A DNA stretch of 64,000 nucleotides from Streptomyces sp. DH41 (GTDB lineage: Bacteria; Actinomycetota; Actinomycetes; Streptomycetales; Streptomycetaceae). Below are positions 24,167-32,657 of this stretch, in pieces. The stretch covers positions 1 through 64,000 of the forward strand of contig NZ_JARVKY010000029.1 in the NCBI RefSeq assembly GCF_029813785.1, read 5' to 3'. The position numbers and the translations under genes were made by a program. Position 1 is the first letter of the stretch. Each line of letters starts with the position of its first letter. The notes under the pieces are model-generated. The model saw nothing but the letters and a program-made list of their open reading frames with translations, ran no database searches and was not told the DNA's origin.

Positions 24167-25168
24167 TCAAGAGGGCGTGAGGATCAGGCGCCCCCGCACC
24201 TCACCGGCCTCCAGCCTCCGGTGCGCCTGCGCGGTCATCGACAGGGGCAGGCGATCGGCGATGCGCGGACGCCACGGTGTGTCCCTCAGGACGCGTACGA
24301 CGCCCCCGGCGGCCTCGGCGAGGTCGGCGGTCGTGGCATTGCTGATGGCGAAGCCCACGATGCCGGCGTCCTTGGTGTAGAGCCGGCTCAACGGCAGCTC
24401 GGCGGGCCCTGTGCCCAGTCCGACCATCGCGACCAGGCGCCCGCCCCGCGCCAGCAGGTCCACCGCGTCGGCCAGCACCCCGTGCCCGGACGTGTCCAGA
24501 TGCACGTCGTAGCCGTCGGGGGCGGCACCCCGTACCCGGGCGCCGAGGTCGGGCGACCGGTAGTCGATGACCTCGGCGGCTCCGAGCCCGCGCAGCGCCG
24601 TGGCGTCCTCGGCACGCGCCGTCGCCACCACCCGCGCCCCGGCCCGGGAGGCCATCGCCACGGCGGCGCCGCCCACGTTTCCGGCGCCACCCCCGATGTA
24701 CACGGTCTCCCCCGGCCTCAGCCGCCCGTGCCGGAACAGCGCCAGCCAGGCCGACGCCGCCGGGTGGGCGGCCGCCACGAGATGCTCCTCGTCGATGTCG
24801 CGCGGCACCGTGTAGAGGCGTTCGGCCGGGACCGTCGCGTACTGGGCGAAGGATCCCTGACGGCCCGCGTGGCCCAGGCTGTCGCACCACACCCGTTGCC
24901 CGGGGGCGAAACCCACCGCGCCGGCGCCGGCCAGGGCGACCTCGCCCACCAGGTCACGGCCGACGACGAAGGGGAACGGCAGCGGTGTGGCGTACGCCCC
25001 GGACCGTACGAAGGTGTCCACCGGGTCGACGGCCACGGCCGCGACGCGCACGAGTACGTCCGTGGGCCCGATCGAAGGCACGGGTAGCTCGCCGTGGTGG
25101 ATGTGGTCGGCCGGGCCGACGGAGTCGATGTACGCCGCCCGCATCAGGTCGGGGACTGTGCCGGTCAT
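24167..25168 (-). CDS. zinc-independent quinone oxidoreductase-type MDR enzyme
   Basis: A 333-residue medium-chain dehydrogenase/reductase: GroES-like N-terminus, VGRDLVGEV, the Rossmann motif YIGGGAGNVGGAAVAMA and VDLLARGGRLVAMVGLG. The Cys/His residues of the catalytic zinc site are absent, which points to the NADPH:quinone reductase branch. GGAGG lies six bases before the ATG at 25168. No operon partner; the region 25169-25404 upstream shows no gene. Confidence 0.9.
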   Translation of the reverse strand: MTGTVPDLMRAAYIDSVGPADHIHHGELPVPSIGPTDVLVRVAAVAVDPVDTFVRSGAYATPLPFPFVVGRDLVGEVALAGAGAVGFAPGQRVWCDSLGHAGRQGSFAQYATVPAERLYTVPRDIDEEHLVAAAHPAASAWLALFRHGRLRPGETVYIGGGAGNVGGAAVAMASRAGARVVATARAEDATALRGLGAAEVIDYRSPDLGARVRGAAPDGYDVHLDTSGHGVLADAVDLLARGGRLVAMVGLGTGPAELPLSRLYTKDAGIVGFAISNATTADLAEAAGGVVRVLRDTPWRPRIADRLPLSMTAQAHRRLEAGEVRGRLILTPS

Positions 25169-25404
25169 CTGATCCCTCCGTGGAAACCCCCGCGTACGCA
25201 TGGGGGAGATGGCGGCCTCCTGCCGAGCAGGGCAAGGGGCTGGAATTCGCCGCCAGGACGGATCCCACTGCTCCAACCTACGGATTGCCGCTTCCCGTCA
25301 CCGGTACGGCGGTCGGCATCGACCCGGGATTCGACCACCTGCCGACCCTGTCCACCGGCGAAGGGCCACTCCCCCGCCCCGCTCATTCACCGGGCGCGCC
25401 TGTC

Positions 25405-25944
25405 TCAGACTCCGGCGGTGCGGGCTCCTGGGCCGCGCCCGGCCGCCCCGGCTCGCGCGCGTAGTCTGCGGCCGCGCCGTGTCGGCCCCCAGGGTTTGAG
25501 GACCGAGATCACCGTCATGAAGACGTAGGCGGAGAGGGAGACGACCGGCCCGGACAGGACCTCGCCCGCATCGGGCAGCGGCCCGCCCGCGGCGACCGCC
25601 GCGACCGCGGCGTCGACTCCGGGGCGCAGCGCGAAGACGGTGGCGGTCGCCGTGGCCAGCGTCAGCCAGAACTTCGTGAACACCCACCGGTGCCGGGCCA
25701 GCCCCCACGGCGTGCCCAGGGCCAGCACCAGACCGCTCGCGAGGGTGAGGAACGCGAGGGGAAGCAGAAGCCAGTCGGCGAAGAGCTTCATGCCACGGAC
25801 ACTGGCCTCCACGGTCACCGGGGAGGCGGTGGTGGCGGCGGTGGCTCCGAGCGCCAGCAGCCCGAGTGTGAGCCCGAGCCAGCCGGCGGAGGCGACGACA
25901 TGGACGACGAGAAGGACCCGGCGTGCGGGACGGCTGAGTTTCAC
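25405..25944 (-). CDS. four-helix integral membrane protein
   Basis: A 179-residue protein with four hydrophobic segments (about residues 8-33, 53-73, 80-99 and 128-148) and a basic Arg-rich C-terminus. VLLVVHVVASAGWLGL at the start and FADWLLLPLAFLTLASGL resemble the DUF2269-type family. The GTG at 25944 gives a typical V/MKLSRPAR start; a GTG nine bases upstream is an alternative. Function unknown. Confidence 0.75.
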   Translation of the reverse strand: MKLSRPARRVLLVVHVVASAGWLGLTLGLLALGATAATTASPVTVEASVRGMKLFADWLLLPLAFLTLASGLVLALGTPWGLARHRWVFTKFWLTLATATATVFALRPGVDAAVAAVAAGGPLPDAGEVLSGPVVSLSAYVFMTVISVLKPWGPTRRGRRLRARAGAAGRGPGARTAGV

Positions 25945-26135
25945 CCCACCCACGCTGCCGGGCGACGGCCGTGAAGACGTCCGGCGAGGGGAGTAACCGC
26001 GCGTACTGACCCGGGCGTACGCACGGGAGGGGGCCATGACCCGATCGGCGCAGGCCACCGTCGTCCGCCCTGCGAGGAGGCCTCGCCCGTCCTAGGCTGG
26101 CGGGCGTCTTTCAGGATTCGCCGCGAGGAGTTCCC

Positions 26136-26579
26136 ATGCGTCTGCCCATCGAACCCAGGCATGTCGCCCCACGACTGGCCACCGGGGCGTTCATCCTCAA
26201 CTCCGGTCTGGCCAAGCGTGGTGCCGACGAGCAGACCGCCTCGATGCTGCACGGGATGGCGAAGAACGCCTATCCGTTCCTCGACAAAGTGCGGCCGACG
26301 ACCTTCGTCCGTCTGCTGTCCGCCGGTGAGATGGCGCTCGGCGCCGCTCTGCTCCTGCCGGTCGTACCGACGGCCGTGGCGGGGGCCGGCCTGACCGCGT
26401 TCTCGGCCGGACTGGTGGGTCTGTACCTGCGCACTCCCGGCATGCGGGAGGAAGGCGGCCTGCGTCCGACCCAGGAGGGCACGGCCTTGGCGAAGGACAC
26501 CTGGATGCTCGGTGTCGGGGTGGGATTCGTCGTCGACGCGCTCACGCGCAGGTCCCGGTGCTCGCGTGGAGCCCTTTGA
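26136..26579 (+). CDS. DoxX-like membrane protein
   Basis: A 147-residue membrane protein: RLATGAFILNSGLAKR, then an extramembrane stretch, then RLLSAGEMALGAALLLPVVP, AVAGAGLTAFSAGLVGLYL and a last helix. This matches the compact DoxX family. GAGGAG lies five bases before the ATG. It stands alone; roles suggested for relatives involve redox or membrane stress. Confidence 0.8.
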   Translation: MRLPIEPRHVAPRLATGAFILNSGLAKRGADEQTASMLHGMAKNAYPFLDKVRPTTFVRLLSAGEMALGAALLLPVVPTAVAGAGLTAFSAGLVGLYLRTPGMREEGGLRPTQEGTALAKDTWMLGVGVGFVVDALTRRSRCSRGAL

Positions 26580-26705
26580 CGGTTCCGCTGTTCGCGCGCG
26601 GTGCGAACGCCCCAGTTGGACGACCCGGGTGGCGAAATATACGTTTTGCCCCATTCGGCCTGGTGACTCGTGCGGAGTACATCCACTCGTGACGAGGTGA
26701 GAACC

Positions 26706-27098
26706 ATGCTGGTGCTGGGCCTCCTGCTGATGGCGGGCGCCGCCGCCTTCGCGGGTCTGCTGATCGCGTACAACCTGTCCGGCGGTCCGGACTACACGGT
26801 GACGCTGCTGGGCAGTGAACCGTTCACGATCAGCACGCTCGGAGCGTTTCTCGGCGGTATCGCCCTGACCCTGATCTTCGGCCTGGGCATGTGGATGCTG
26901 CTGGCCGGCACGGTGCTGGCGCGCCACCGCAGCAAGAAGCGCCGCGGGGAGCGGGAGACCGCCCGACGTGCCGCCGCGGAGCGCGACCAACTGGCCGGCC
27001 GTCTGGACGGCGGCGAGGGCGGCGGCACAAGCGCCTCGGACGAGACGGCGGGACGCCCGGCCGCCCACCGGCCGCACCGGCTCCGGCTGCACCACTGA
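26706..27098 (+). CDS. two-helix membrane protein with basic tail
   Basis: A 130-residue protein with helices at about residues 1-22 and 45-70, then a strongly basic region (RHRSKKRRGERETARR) that should face the cytoplasm and a Gly/Asp/Arg tail. GAGGTGA lies before the ATG at 26706. A long GC hairpin follows the stop. Family not recognised. Confidence 0.72.
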   Translation: MLVLGLLLMAGAAAFAGLLIAYNLSGGPDYTVTLLGSEPFTISTLGAFLGGIALTLIFGLGMWMLLAGTVLARHRSKKRRGERETARRAAAERDQLAGRLDGGEGGGTSASDETAGRPAAHRPHRLRLHH

Positions 27099-27102
27099 GC
27101 GA

Positions 27103-27145
27103 CGGGGCCGGCCGGCGCGGCGGGCAACCCTCCCGGCCGGCCCCG
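27103..27145. terminator. GC-rich hairpin terminator
   Basis: CGGGGCCGGCCGG at 27103-27115 pairs perfectly with CCGGCCGGCCCCG at 27133-27145 across a 17-base loop, four bases after the stop codon of the membrane protein gene. Confidence 0.7.
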
Positions 27146-27257
27146 ACCATCAGCCACCCCCTTGGCCCGTCGTTCCCCGACGCGGCAGGTCCGGAGCCCC
27201 CGCCCGCGCCGACATCCGCGGCCACGGCACCGGGGGGCGGCCCGGTACCCTTTCGGG

Positions 27258-27851
27258 GTGACGCAGCTTTCCACGCCGCACGAGGGGCGGCGTCCCCCGA
27301 ACGGCGGCCCGAAGGCTGCCGCCCGCAACCGGGCGGCTCTGGTCGCCGCCGCCCGTGAGGTCTACGCGGAGCACGGTCTCGACGTCCCGCTTTCCGCCAT
27401 CGCACGGCGGGCCGGCGTGGGGCAGGGCGTGCTGTACCGGCACTTTCCCGACCGCACCGCCATATCCGCCGCGGTTCTGGAAGAGAACGTGCGGCAAATC
27501 GAGCAGGCCTCCGCGGACGACACCGTCTCCTTCGACGACGTCCTGGGAGTACTCACCTGGCACCTGACGGAATCGGCGGCGTTCATCGGGCTTCTGCACG
27601 ACGACGGGGCGGCCGGCCGATCCGAGCCGCACGAGCAGGCGATGGCTCTGTCCCGGCGGGTCGAGCGAGCCCTGCGCCGGCGCCTTCCAGCCGGTCACCG
27701 GCTGGAAGGCGCGGACGATCTCATGCTCGCCGTCGCCATGGTCTCCGGTGCTGTCACCGGGCCCGCCCGTCACGACCGGGAGCGTCGGGCCCTGGCGGCC
27801 TGGCGTCTACTGGGCGTGGCGGTGGGACCGGTGCGGCCGCTCGGCGAGTGA
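27258..27851 (+). CDS. TetR-family transcriptional regulator
   Basis: A 197-residue TetR protein. The DNA-binding domain is at about residues 22-70 (AAREVYAEHGLDVPLSAIARRAGVGQGVLYRHFPDRTAI) and the ligand domain follows. The GTG at 27258 is the first start that gives a normal N-terminus. It faces the lipoprotein gene and lies beside the rubber-degradation block; TetR regulators control lcp in other actinobacteria, so it is a candidate for the inverted repeats at 28983 and 31086. That link is inferred. Confidence 0.88.
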   Translation: MTQLSTPHEGRRPPNGGPKAAARNRAALVAAAREVYAEHGLDVPLSAIARRAGVGQGVLYRHFPDRTAISAAVLEENVRQIEQASADDTVSFDDVLGVLTWHLTESAAFIGLLHDDGAAGRSEPHEQAMALSRRVERALRRRLPAGHRLEGADDLMLAVAMVSGAVTGPARHDRERRALAAWRLLGVAVGPVRPLGE

Positions 27852-27863
27852 GACCGTGACCGG

Positions 27864-28892
27864 TCAGCCGCCGTTCGACTGCCGGACGCCCTCCGCCAGC
27901 GCGTCGAAGCGGTACAGATAGCCTCCGGCGGGCCCGCTGACCGTCATGTACGCCGTGGTTCCACCGGGCGTGATCGCCACGTTCGTCGCCGATTCGAGCC
28001 CGGAGGCGCGTCCGGGAACCTCGATCGTCGCGAGCCGCTCGCCGTGCTGGTCGTACACCGCCATCGCGGGGCGGCCGTGCAGTCCCTGGTACAGGTTGCC
28101 GTCCGCGTCCACGGCGATCGAGTCGGTCTGGGCGATGCCGCCGTCGACCTGGACGGCCGTGTGCTGGGAGGTCACCGCTCCGCCTTCGTCGAGGCGGAGG
28201 TAGGAGATGCGGTTCTGGGTGAGTTCACTGATCCACAGCCCCCGATAGTCACGGTCGAACGAGATGCCGTTCGTCGCGGCCAGGTTGTCGGCCAGGACGG
28301 TGGCCTTCCCGCCGTCCCGGCCGATCCGCACCACACGTCCGCGCTCCTGACGCTCGGTCATGCCTCGCGAGTCGCTGATGTACAGGTTGCCGTCCCTGTC
28401 GAAGGCGAGGTCATCGGGGTTCATCCGTGCTCCGTCGACCGGGCCGGAGAAGAAGACCCGGAGGTCTCCGCCGTCAGACGCGAGGCTCACGATTCGGCCG
28501 CCGGCGAAGTCCGTCAGGTAGAGCCGGCCGTCGTACGGGCTGAACTGCGCCGAGGTGTAGGTCCCGCGGCCGTCGGTGTGGAGCGCCCGTGCCGTCTTCT
28601 CGGTGACGTCGACACGCATCACCTTCGGCTCCCCCTCGGGGGCGGTGACGTCGACGACCAGCAGGTTGCCTTCGGCATCGAAGGTCGGCCCTTCCAGCAG
28701 GGTCATCCCGGTGGCCGCGTGCGCCGTCGTCAGCCGCATCAGCTTGTGGGCGGTTATGGTCCGCTCCCCGCCCTTCGAGGGCGCCTGGGCGCCGGGGTCA
28801 GCCGTCTGCGTACCGCATCCGGTGAGGGCCAGGGCGCCGATCGTGGCGAGCACTGCGAGGGGGCGGGTCGGCAGTCGCCGCATGGAGGTCAC
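27864..28892 (-). CDS. SMP-30/gluconolactonase-like beta-propeller lipoprotein
   Basis: A 342-residue lipoprotein: signal peptide with lipobox LTGC (Cys26), then a six-bladed propeller with repeats such as LLEGPTFDAEGNLLVVD, NPDDLAFDRDGNLYISDS and TDSIAVDADGNLYQG. These match SMP-30/lactonase-type calcium-dependent hydrolases. It sits at the outer face of the membrane. It is divergent from the Baeyer-Villiger gene and shares its 190-base promoter region, which holds a 20-base inverted repeat. A lactonase acting on Baeyer-Villiger products is an attractive but unproven pairing. Confidence 0.85.
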   Translation of the reverse strand: MTSMRRLPTRPLAVLATIGALALTGCGTQTADPGAQAPSKGGERTITAHKLMRLTTAHAATGMTLLEGPTFDAEGNLLVVDVTAPEGEPKVMRVDVTEKTARALHTDGRGTYTSAQFSPYDGRLYLTDFAGGRIVSLASDGGDLRVFFSGPVDGARMNPDDLAFDRDGNLYISDSRGMTERQERGRVVRIGRDGGKATVLADNLAATNGISFDRDYRGLWISELTQNRISYLRLDEGGAVTSQHTAVQVDGGIAQTDSIAVDADGNLYQGLHGRPAMAVYDQHGERLATIEVPGRASGLESATNVAITPGGTTAYMTVSGPAGGYLYRFDALAEGVRQSNGG

Positions 28893-28982
28893 TCTTCCTC
28901 TTCTCGTGGGGGCGTTCGTCCGAGCAGCTCCACACCCGGGAACGAACGTTTCCAGCCGAATACTGTGATGCGCTCACGACTA

Positions 28983-29002
28983 ACCGGACAGCGTTGTCCG
29001 GT
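28983..29002. promoter_or_regulatory. 20-base inverted repeat, candidate TetR operator
   Basis: ACCGGACAGCGTTGTCCGGT has 8-base perfect arms around a 4-base centre. It lies between the divergent lipoprotein and Baeyer-Villiger genes, 82 bases before the latter's start, a form typical of TetR-family sites. Binding here would control both genes. Confidence 0.7.
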
Positions 29003-29083
29003 GGTTGTTACGGTAGCTGATGGCGGCCCCCGTCTGGGGGGTTGACCCTGTGAAGATCGAGGATTTGGACAGAGGCCCCCCAC

Positions 29084-30898
29084 ATGACCGACCCCCAAGT
29101 CATTGGCGACCGCGAACTCGACGCCCTGAAGGAGCGCTACCGGTTCGAACGTGAGCGACGTGTACGGCCCGACGGAACCGGTCAGTACCAGAGCACCGAC
29201 GCCGAGTTCGGCTACTACGCGGCCGACCCCTACGCCGGAGAGGTGAGCGAACGCGAGCCGCTGCGGGACATCGTCGACGTAGCGGTCGTCGGCGGCGGAT
29301 TCGGCGGCATCCTCGCCGGGGCGCGCCTGCGGCAACAGGGTGTGGAGCGCGTCCGGATCATCGAGAAGGGCGGCGATTTCGGCGGCACCTGGTACTGGAA
29401 CCGGTACCCGGGCATCCACTGCGACATCGAGTCGCACGTGTACCTTCCGATGCTCGACGAGACCGGATACGTACCGGAGTGGAAGTACGCGCCCGGCGAG
29501 GAGATCCGCCGCCACGCGGTGCGGATCTCCGAGAAGTTCGACCTTTACAGGGATGCCCTCCTGTCCACCGCGGTCACCTCACTGACCTGGGACGAGGCGT
29601 CGGACAAGTGGATCGTGGCCACCGACCGGGGGGACGCCTTCCGCGCCACCTACGTGGTCACCGCCACAGGCACCCTCTCCGAGCCGAAACTGCCCGGCAT
29701 ACCCGGCATCGAGACCTTCCAGGGGCACACCTTCCACACGTCCCGATGGGACTACACCTACACCGGCGGCACCCCGGACGGCGGCCTGACCGGTCTGGCG
29801 AACAAGCGGGTCGGCGTCGTCGGGACCGGAGCGACGGGCATCCAGGCCATTCCGCTCCTCGCCGAGGACGCCGGTCACGTCTACGTCTTCCAGCGCACCC
29901 CCTCCAGCGTGGATGTCCGGGCCAACCGCCGCACCACCGCCCAGGACGTCGCGGCGGACGACGAGGGCTGGGCCCGCCGACGCCGGGACAACTTCCTCCG
30001 CATCGTCTCCGGTGAGACGGTCGAGGAGGACCTCGTGGCGGACCGCTGGACCTCCTCGGCGGTGCTTCTGGAGAAGCTCGTGGGCAGCTTCCGCCGGCAC
30101 GGCGACCCGGCGGCCTTCGAAGCGGCCTACGAACTGGCCGACGCGGCCAAGATGAACGAGCTGCGCAGCCGCGTCGAGCGGTGCGTCACCGATCCGGACA
30201 CCGCGGAGAAGCTCAAGCCCTGGTACCGGTACGCCTGCAAGCGCCCCACCTTCTCCGACAAGTACTACCCGGCGTTCAACCGTGACAACGTCACCCTGGT
30301 CGACACCGCCGACACCCACGGCATCGAGCGCATCACCCCGCACGGCGTCGTGGTCGGCGACACCATCTACGAACTCGACTGCCTCGTCTTCGCCACCGGC
30401 TTCTCCGTCGGCACCTCCGGCGTCCTCTCCGGCAAGCTCCCCGTGCACGGCCGCGGCGGCACCCAGCTGCTGCACGCGTGGGCCCAGCGGGGTCCGCGCA
30501 CGCTGCACGGCTTCACCAGCAACGGCTTCCCGAACCTGATCCAGCTGGGGTCCCTGCAGAACGCCGCCAGCGTCAACTTCACGCACGTCCTGGACGAGCA
30601 GGCGGTACACGCCGCCGCCCTCGTCGCCGCCGCCGAAGCCCGTGACGCCGTCATCGAACCCTCCCGCGACGCCGAGGACGACTGGCTCGCCACCCTGGCC
30701 AAGGGCTCACCCGATCACGAGTGGTTCCACGCCGAGTGCACCCCCGGCTACTACAACCGCGAGGGGCGCGGCCGGCCGAACGGCCCGACCGCCTACCCCC
30801 ACGGGGCCGCCGCCTTCCACGACCTGCTGGCCCGTTGGCGTGAAGGGCCCCTGGACGAGGTCCTGCGGGTGAAGGAGGCGAAGGAGGGGACGCGGTAG
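29084..30898 (+). CDS. type I Baeyer-Villiger monooxygenase
   Basis: A 604-residue FAD- and NADPH-dependent monooxygenase. FAD-binding GGGFGG is at 70-75, the Baeyer-Villiger fingerprint FQGHTFHTSRW at 212-222 (an exact FxGxxxHxxxW) and the NADPH-binding GTGATG at 247-252. Length and an extended N-terminus match the phenylacetone/cyclododecanone-type enzymes. It inserts an oxygen next to a ketone carbonyl. It lies directly before the latex clearing protein gene but is separated by a 21-base-pair hairpin, so it has its own transcript. A role on methyl-ketone ends of rubber fragments is an inference from context. Confidence 0.92.
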   Translation: MTDPQVIGDRELDALKERYRFERERRVRPDGTGQYQSTDAEFGYYAADPYAGEVSEREPLRDIVDVAVVGGGFGGILAGARLRQQGVERVRIIEKGGDFGGTWYWNRYPGIHCDIESHVYLPMLDETGYVPEWKYAPGEEIRRHAVRISEKFDLYRDALLSTAVTSLTWDEASDKWIVATDRGDAFRATYVVTATGTLSEPKLPGIPGIETFQGHTFHTSRWDYTYTGGTPDGGLTGLANKRVGVVGTGATGIQAIPLLAEDAGHVYVFQRTPSSVDVRANRRTTAQDVAADDEGWARRRRDNFLRIVSGETVEEDLVADRWTSSAVLLEKLVGSFRRHGDPAAFEAAYELADAAKMNELRSRVERCVTDPDTAEKLKPWYRYACKRPTFSDKYYPAFNRDNVTLVDTADTHGIERITPHGVVVGDTIYELDCLVFATGFSVGTSGVLSGKLPVHGRGGTQLLHAWAQRGPRTLHGFTSNGFPNLIQLGSLQNAASVNFTHVLDEQAVHAAALVAAAEARDAVIEPSRDAEDDWLATLAKGSPDHEWFHAECTPGYYNREGRGRPNGPTAYPHGAAAFHDLLARWREGPLDEVLRVKEAKEGTR

Positions 30899-30929
30899 GA
30901 GACAGCAGGAGACAAGGGAACAAGAAGTC

Positions 30930-30976
30930 GACGTGGCCGTACCCGGCGGGTCTTCCCCGCCGGGTACGGCCACGTC
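30930..30976. terminator. very strong hairpin terminator (21-base-pair stem)
   Basis: The 21 bases at 30930-30950 (GACGTGGCCGTACCCGGCGGG) pair perfectly with 30956-30976 across a 5-base loop, 31 bases after the Baeyer-Villiger stop codon. It would insulate the latex clearing protein gene from upstream transcription. Confidence 0.85.
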
Positions 30977-31085
30977 CACCTCCCCAGCACGGACGGAGCA
31001 CCGGGTGACCCCATGGGCGCCAACAGGACAGGTTCCGCGAGCGTCTCCCTGATTCTGTGAAGCCTCTGGCGTTCACGTCACGCAT

Positions 31086-31113
31086 GTGCTCCCCTGTTGA
31101 AACAAGGAAGCAC
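31086..31113. promoter_or_regulatory. 28-base imperfect palindrome upstream of lcp
   Basis: The left half GTGCTCCCCTGTT and right half AACAAGGAAGCAC are complementary at 11 of 13 positions around a 2-base centre. It lies 63 bases before the preferred lcp start in an AT-richer patch. It could be an operator or form a leader hairpin. Confidence 0.6.
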
Positions 31114-31176
31114 AAAATGTTTCATCGTACCAACCCAGTCCACGGTGCCCCGGAACTCGAGGAGGAGTTCGAAGCG

Positions 31177-32400
31177 ATGGACGACCTGAGCAGGCGCAAG
31201 ATGCTGATCGTGGGAGGAGCGCTCGGAGCGCTCGGGACACTGGGGGCCGCGTCGCCGGTCCACGCACGGCCCCTGTGGACGTGGGCGCCGAGCGGCTCGG
31301 TGGCGGGCAAGGGAGCGGGCGTCGACCCCGAGTGGGTCTGGGACGAGGAAGCCGATCCCGTACTCGCCGCCGTGATCGAACGCGGTGACGTGGCCAAAGC
31401 CAACGCGGCGCTGAGCAAGTGGACCCGCAACGACCAGCCCCTGCCGGCCGGCCTCCCCGCGGATCTGCGCGACTTCATGGAGAAGGCACGCCGACTGCCC
31501 GCCTGGGCGGACCGGGACAAGCTCGCGGCCGCGGCCAGGTTCACCACGAAGAAGGGCATCTACACCGGAGCCCTGTACGGCCTGGGCAGCGGCCTCATGA
31601 GCTGTGCCATCCCGAGGGAGGCACGCGCCGTCTACTACTCCAAGGGCGGCGCGGACATGAAGGACCGCATCGCCAAGACGGCCCAACTCGGGTACGACGT
31701 CGGGGACCTGGACGCCTACCAGCCGCGGGGCGGAATGATCGTGACCGCCGTGAAGACCCGGCTGGTACACGCGGCCGTGCGGCATCTGCTGCCTCAGTCG
31801 CCGGGCTGGTCCCGCACCAGTGGCGGCCAGACCATCCCCATCAGCCAGGCCGACATCATGGTCACCTGGCACAGCCTGGCCACGTTTGTCATGAGCAAGC
31901 TAAGGGACTGGAGGGTGCCGATCACCACCGCCGAGTCGGACGGCTACCTGCACGTGTGGCAGGTCACCGCGCACATGCTCGGCGTCCTGGACGAGTACAT
32001 CCCCGCCACCTGGGACGAGGCCAACGCCCAGTCCAAGCAGGTCCTCGACCCGATCCTGGCCTCCACGCCCGAGGGCAACGAGCTGACCGACGTCCTCCTC
32101 GACATCGTCGCGGAACTCGACGCCGGTCTCACCCGGCCCCTCATCAACGGCTTCGCCCGGTACACGCTGGGCGACCGGACCGGCAACCTGATCGGGCTGG
32201 AGAGGGAGCCGTTCTGGCAGCCGTTGATCGGCGCCGCCTGGCCGCTGTTGGTGGCCTTCCGCGAAGGTCTCATTCCGCTGCCGCTGATCCCCCAGGCCGC
32301 CTGGGCGGTGGAGGAGGCCCTCCGCAAGTTCGTCCTGCTCTTCCTCTCCGAGGGCAGGGGCATCCACCTCGAGATCCCGGACGCCAACCGCCCCTCCTGA
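31177..32400 (+). CDS. lcp: latex clearing protein (rubber oxygenase), Tat-exported heme b enzyme
   Basis: A 407-residue DUF2236-family dioxygenase that cleaves the double bonds of poly-cis-1,4-isoprene to keto-aldehyde oligomers outside the cell. The Tat signal is SRRKMLIVGG near the N-terminus, ending SPVHA. With the start at 31177 (GAGGAGGAG nine bases upstream) Arg164, Lys167, Thr168 and His198 occupy exactly the residue numbers I recall for the conserved pocket and heme ligands of Streptomyces sp. K30 Lcp; the upstream ATG at 31117 would shift them by 20. The gene is followed by oxiB and oxiA, the known rubber-cluster order. Confidence 0.92.
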   Translation: MDDLSRRKMLIVGGALGALGTLGAASPVHARPLWTWAPSGSVAGKGAGVDPEWVWDEEADPVLAAVIERGDVAKANAALSKWTRNDQPLPAGLPADLRDFMEKARRLPAWADRDKLAAAARFTTKKGIYTGALYGLGSGLMSCAIPREARAVYYSKGGADMKDRIAKTAQLGYDVGDLDAYQPRGGMIVTAVKTRLVHAAVRHLLPQSPGWSRTSGGQTIPISQADIMVTWHSLATFVMSKLRDWRVPITTAESDGYLHVWQVTAHMLGVLDEYIPATWDEANAQSKQVLDPILASTPEGNELTDVLLDIVAELDAGLTRPLINGFARYTLGDRTGNLIGLEREPFWQPLIGAAWPLLVAFREGLIPLPLIPQAAWAVEEALRKFVLLFLSEGRGIHLEIPDANRPS

Positions 32401-32549
32401 GCCACGTCCGACACCGCCGAAGCGCGCGGGTACGTCCTCACCGGCGTACCCCCGCCAGGTGCCGCACACGTTCCGCGAGCCCACCGCGCCGACCGTGCCA
32501 CCCCGTACCGACGGGCGGGCTCTTCGACCACGAACACGAGTTGAGACGG

Positions 32550-32657
32550 ATGACTACGTCGCACAGTGACCGAACGACACGGTCGCGCTTCGTCGAGGCC
32601 GCCGGCCACGCACAGCCGCCGGCACAACCGGCAGCAAGAGCAGGAGGCCGCCGGTGA
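32550..32657 (+). CDS. 35-residue leader ORF overlapping oxiB
   Basis: An ATG at 32550 opens a 35-codon frame (MTTSHSDRTTRSRFVEAAGH...) whose stop TGA overlaps the GTG start of the molybdenum hydroxylase gene as GTGA. This arrangement is used for translational coupling elsewhere in the window. The peptide has no recognisable domain, and its ribosome binding site is weak, so its translation is uncertain. Confidence 0.4.
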   Translation: MTTSHSDRTTRSRFVEAAGHAQPPAQPAARAGGRR

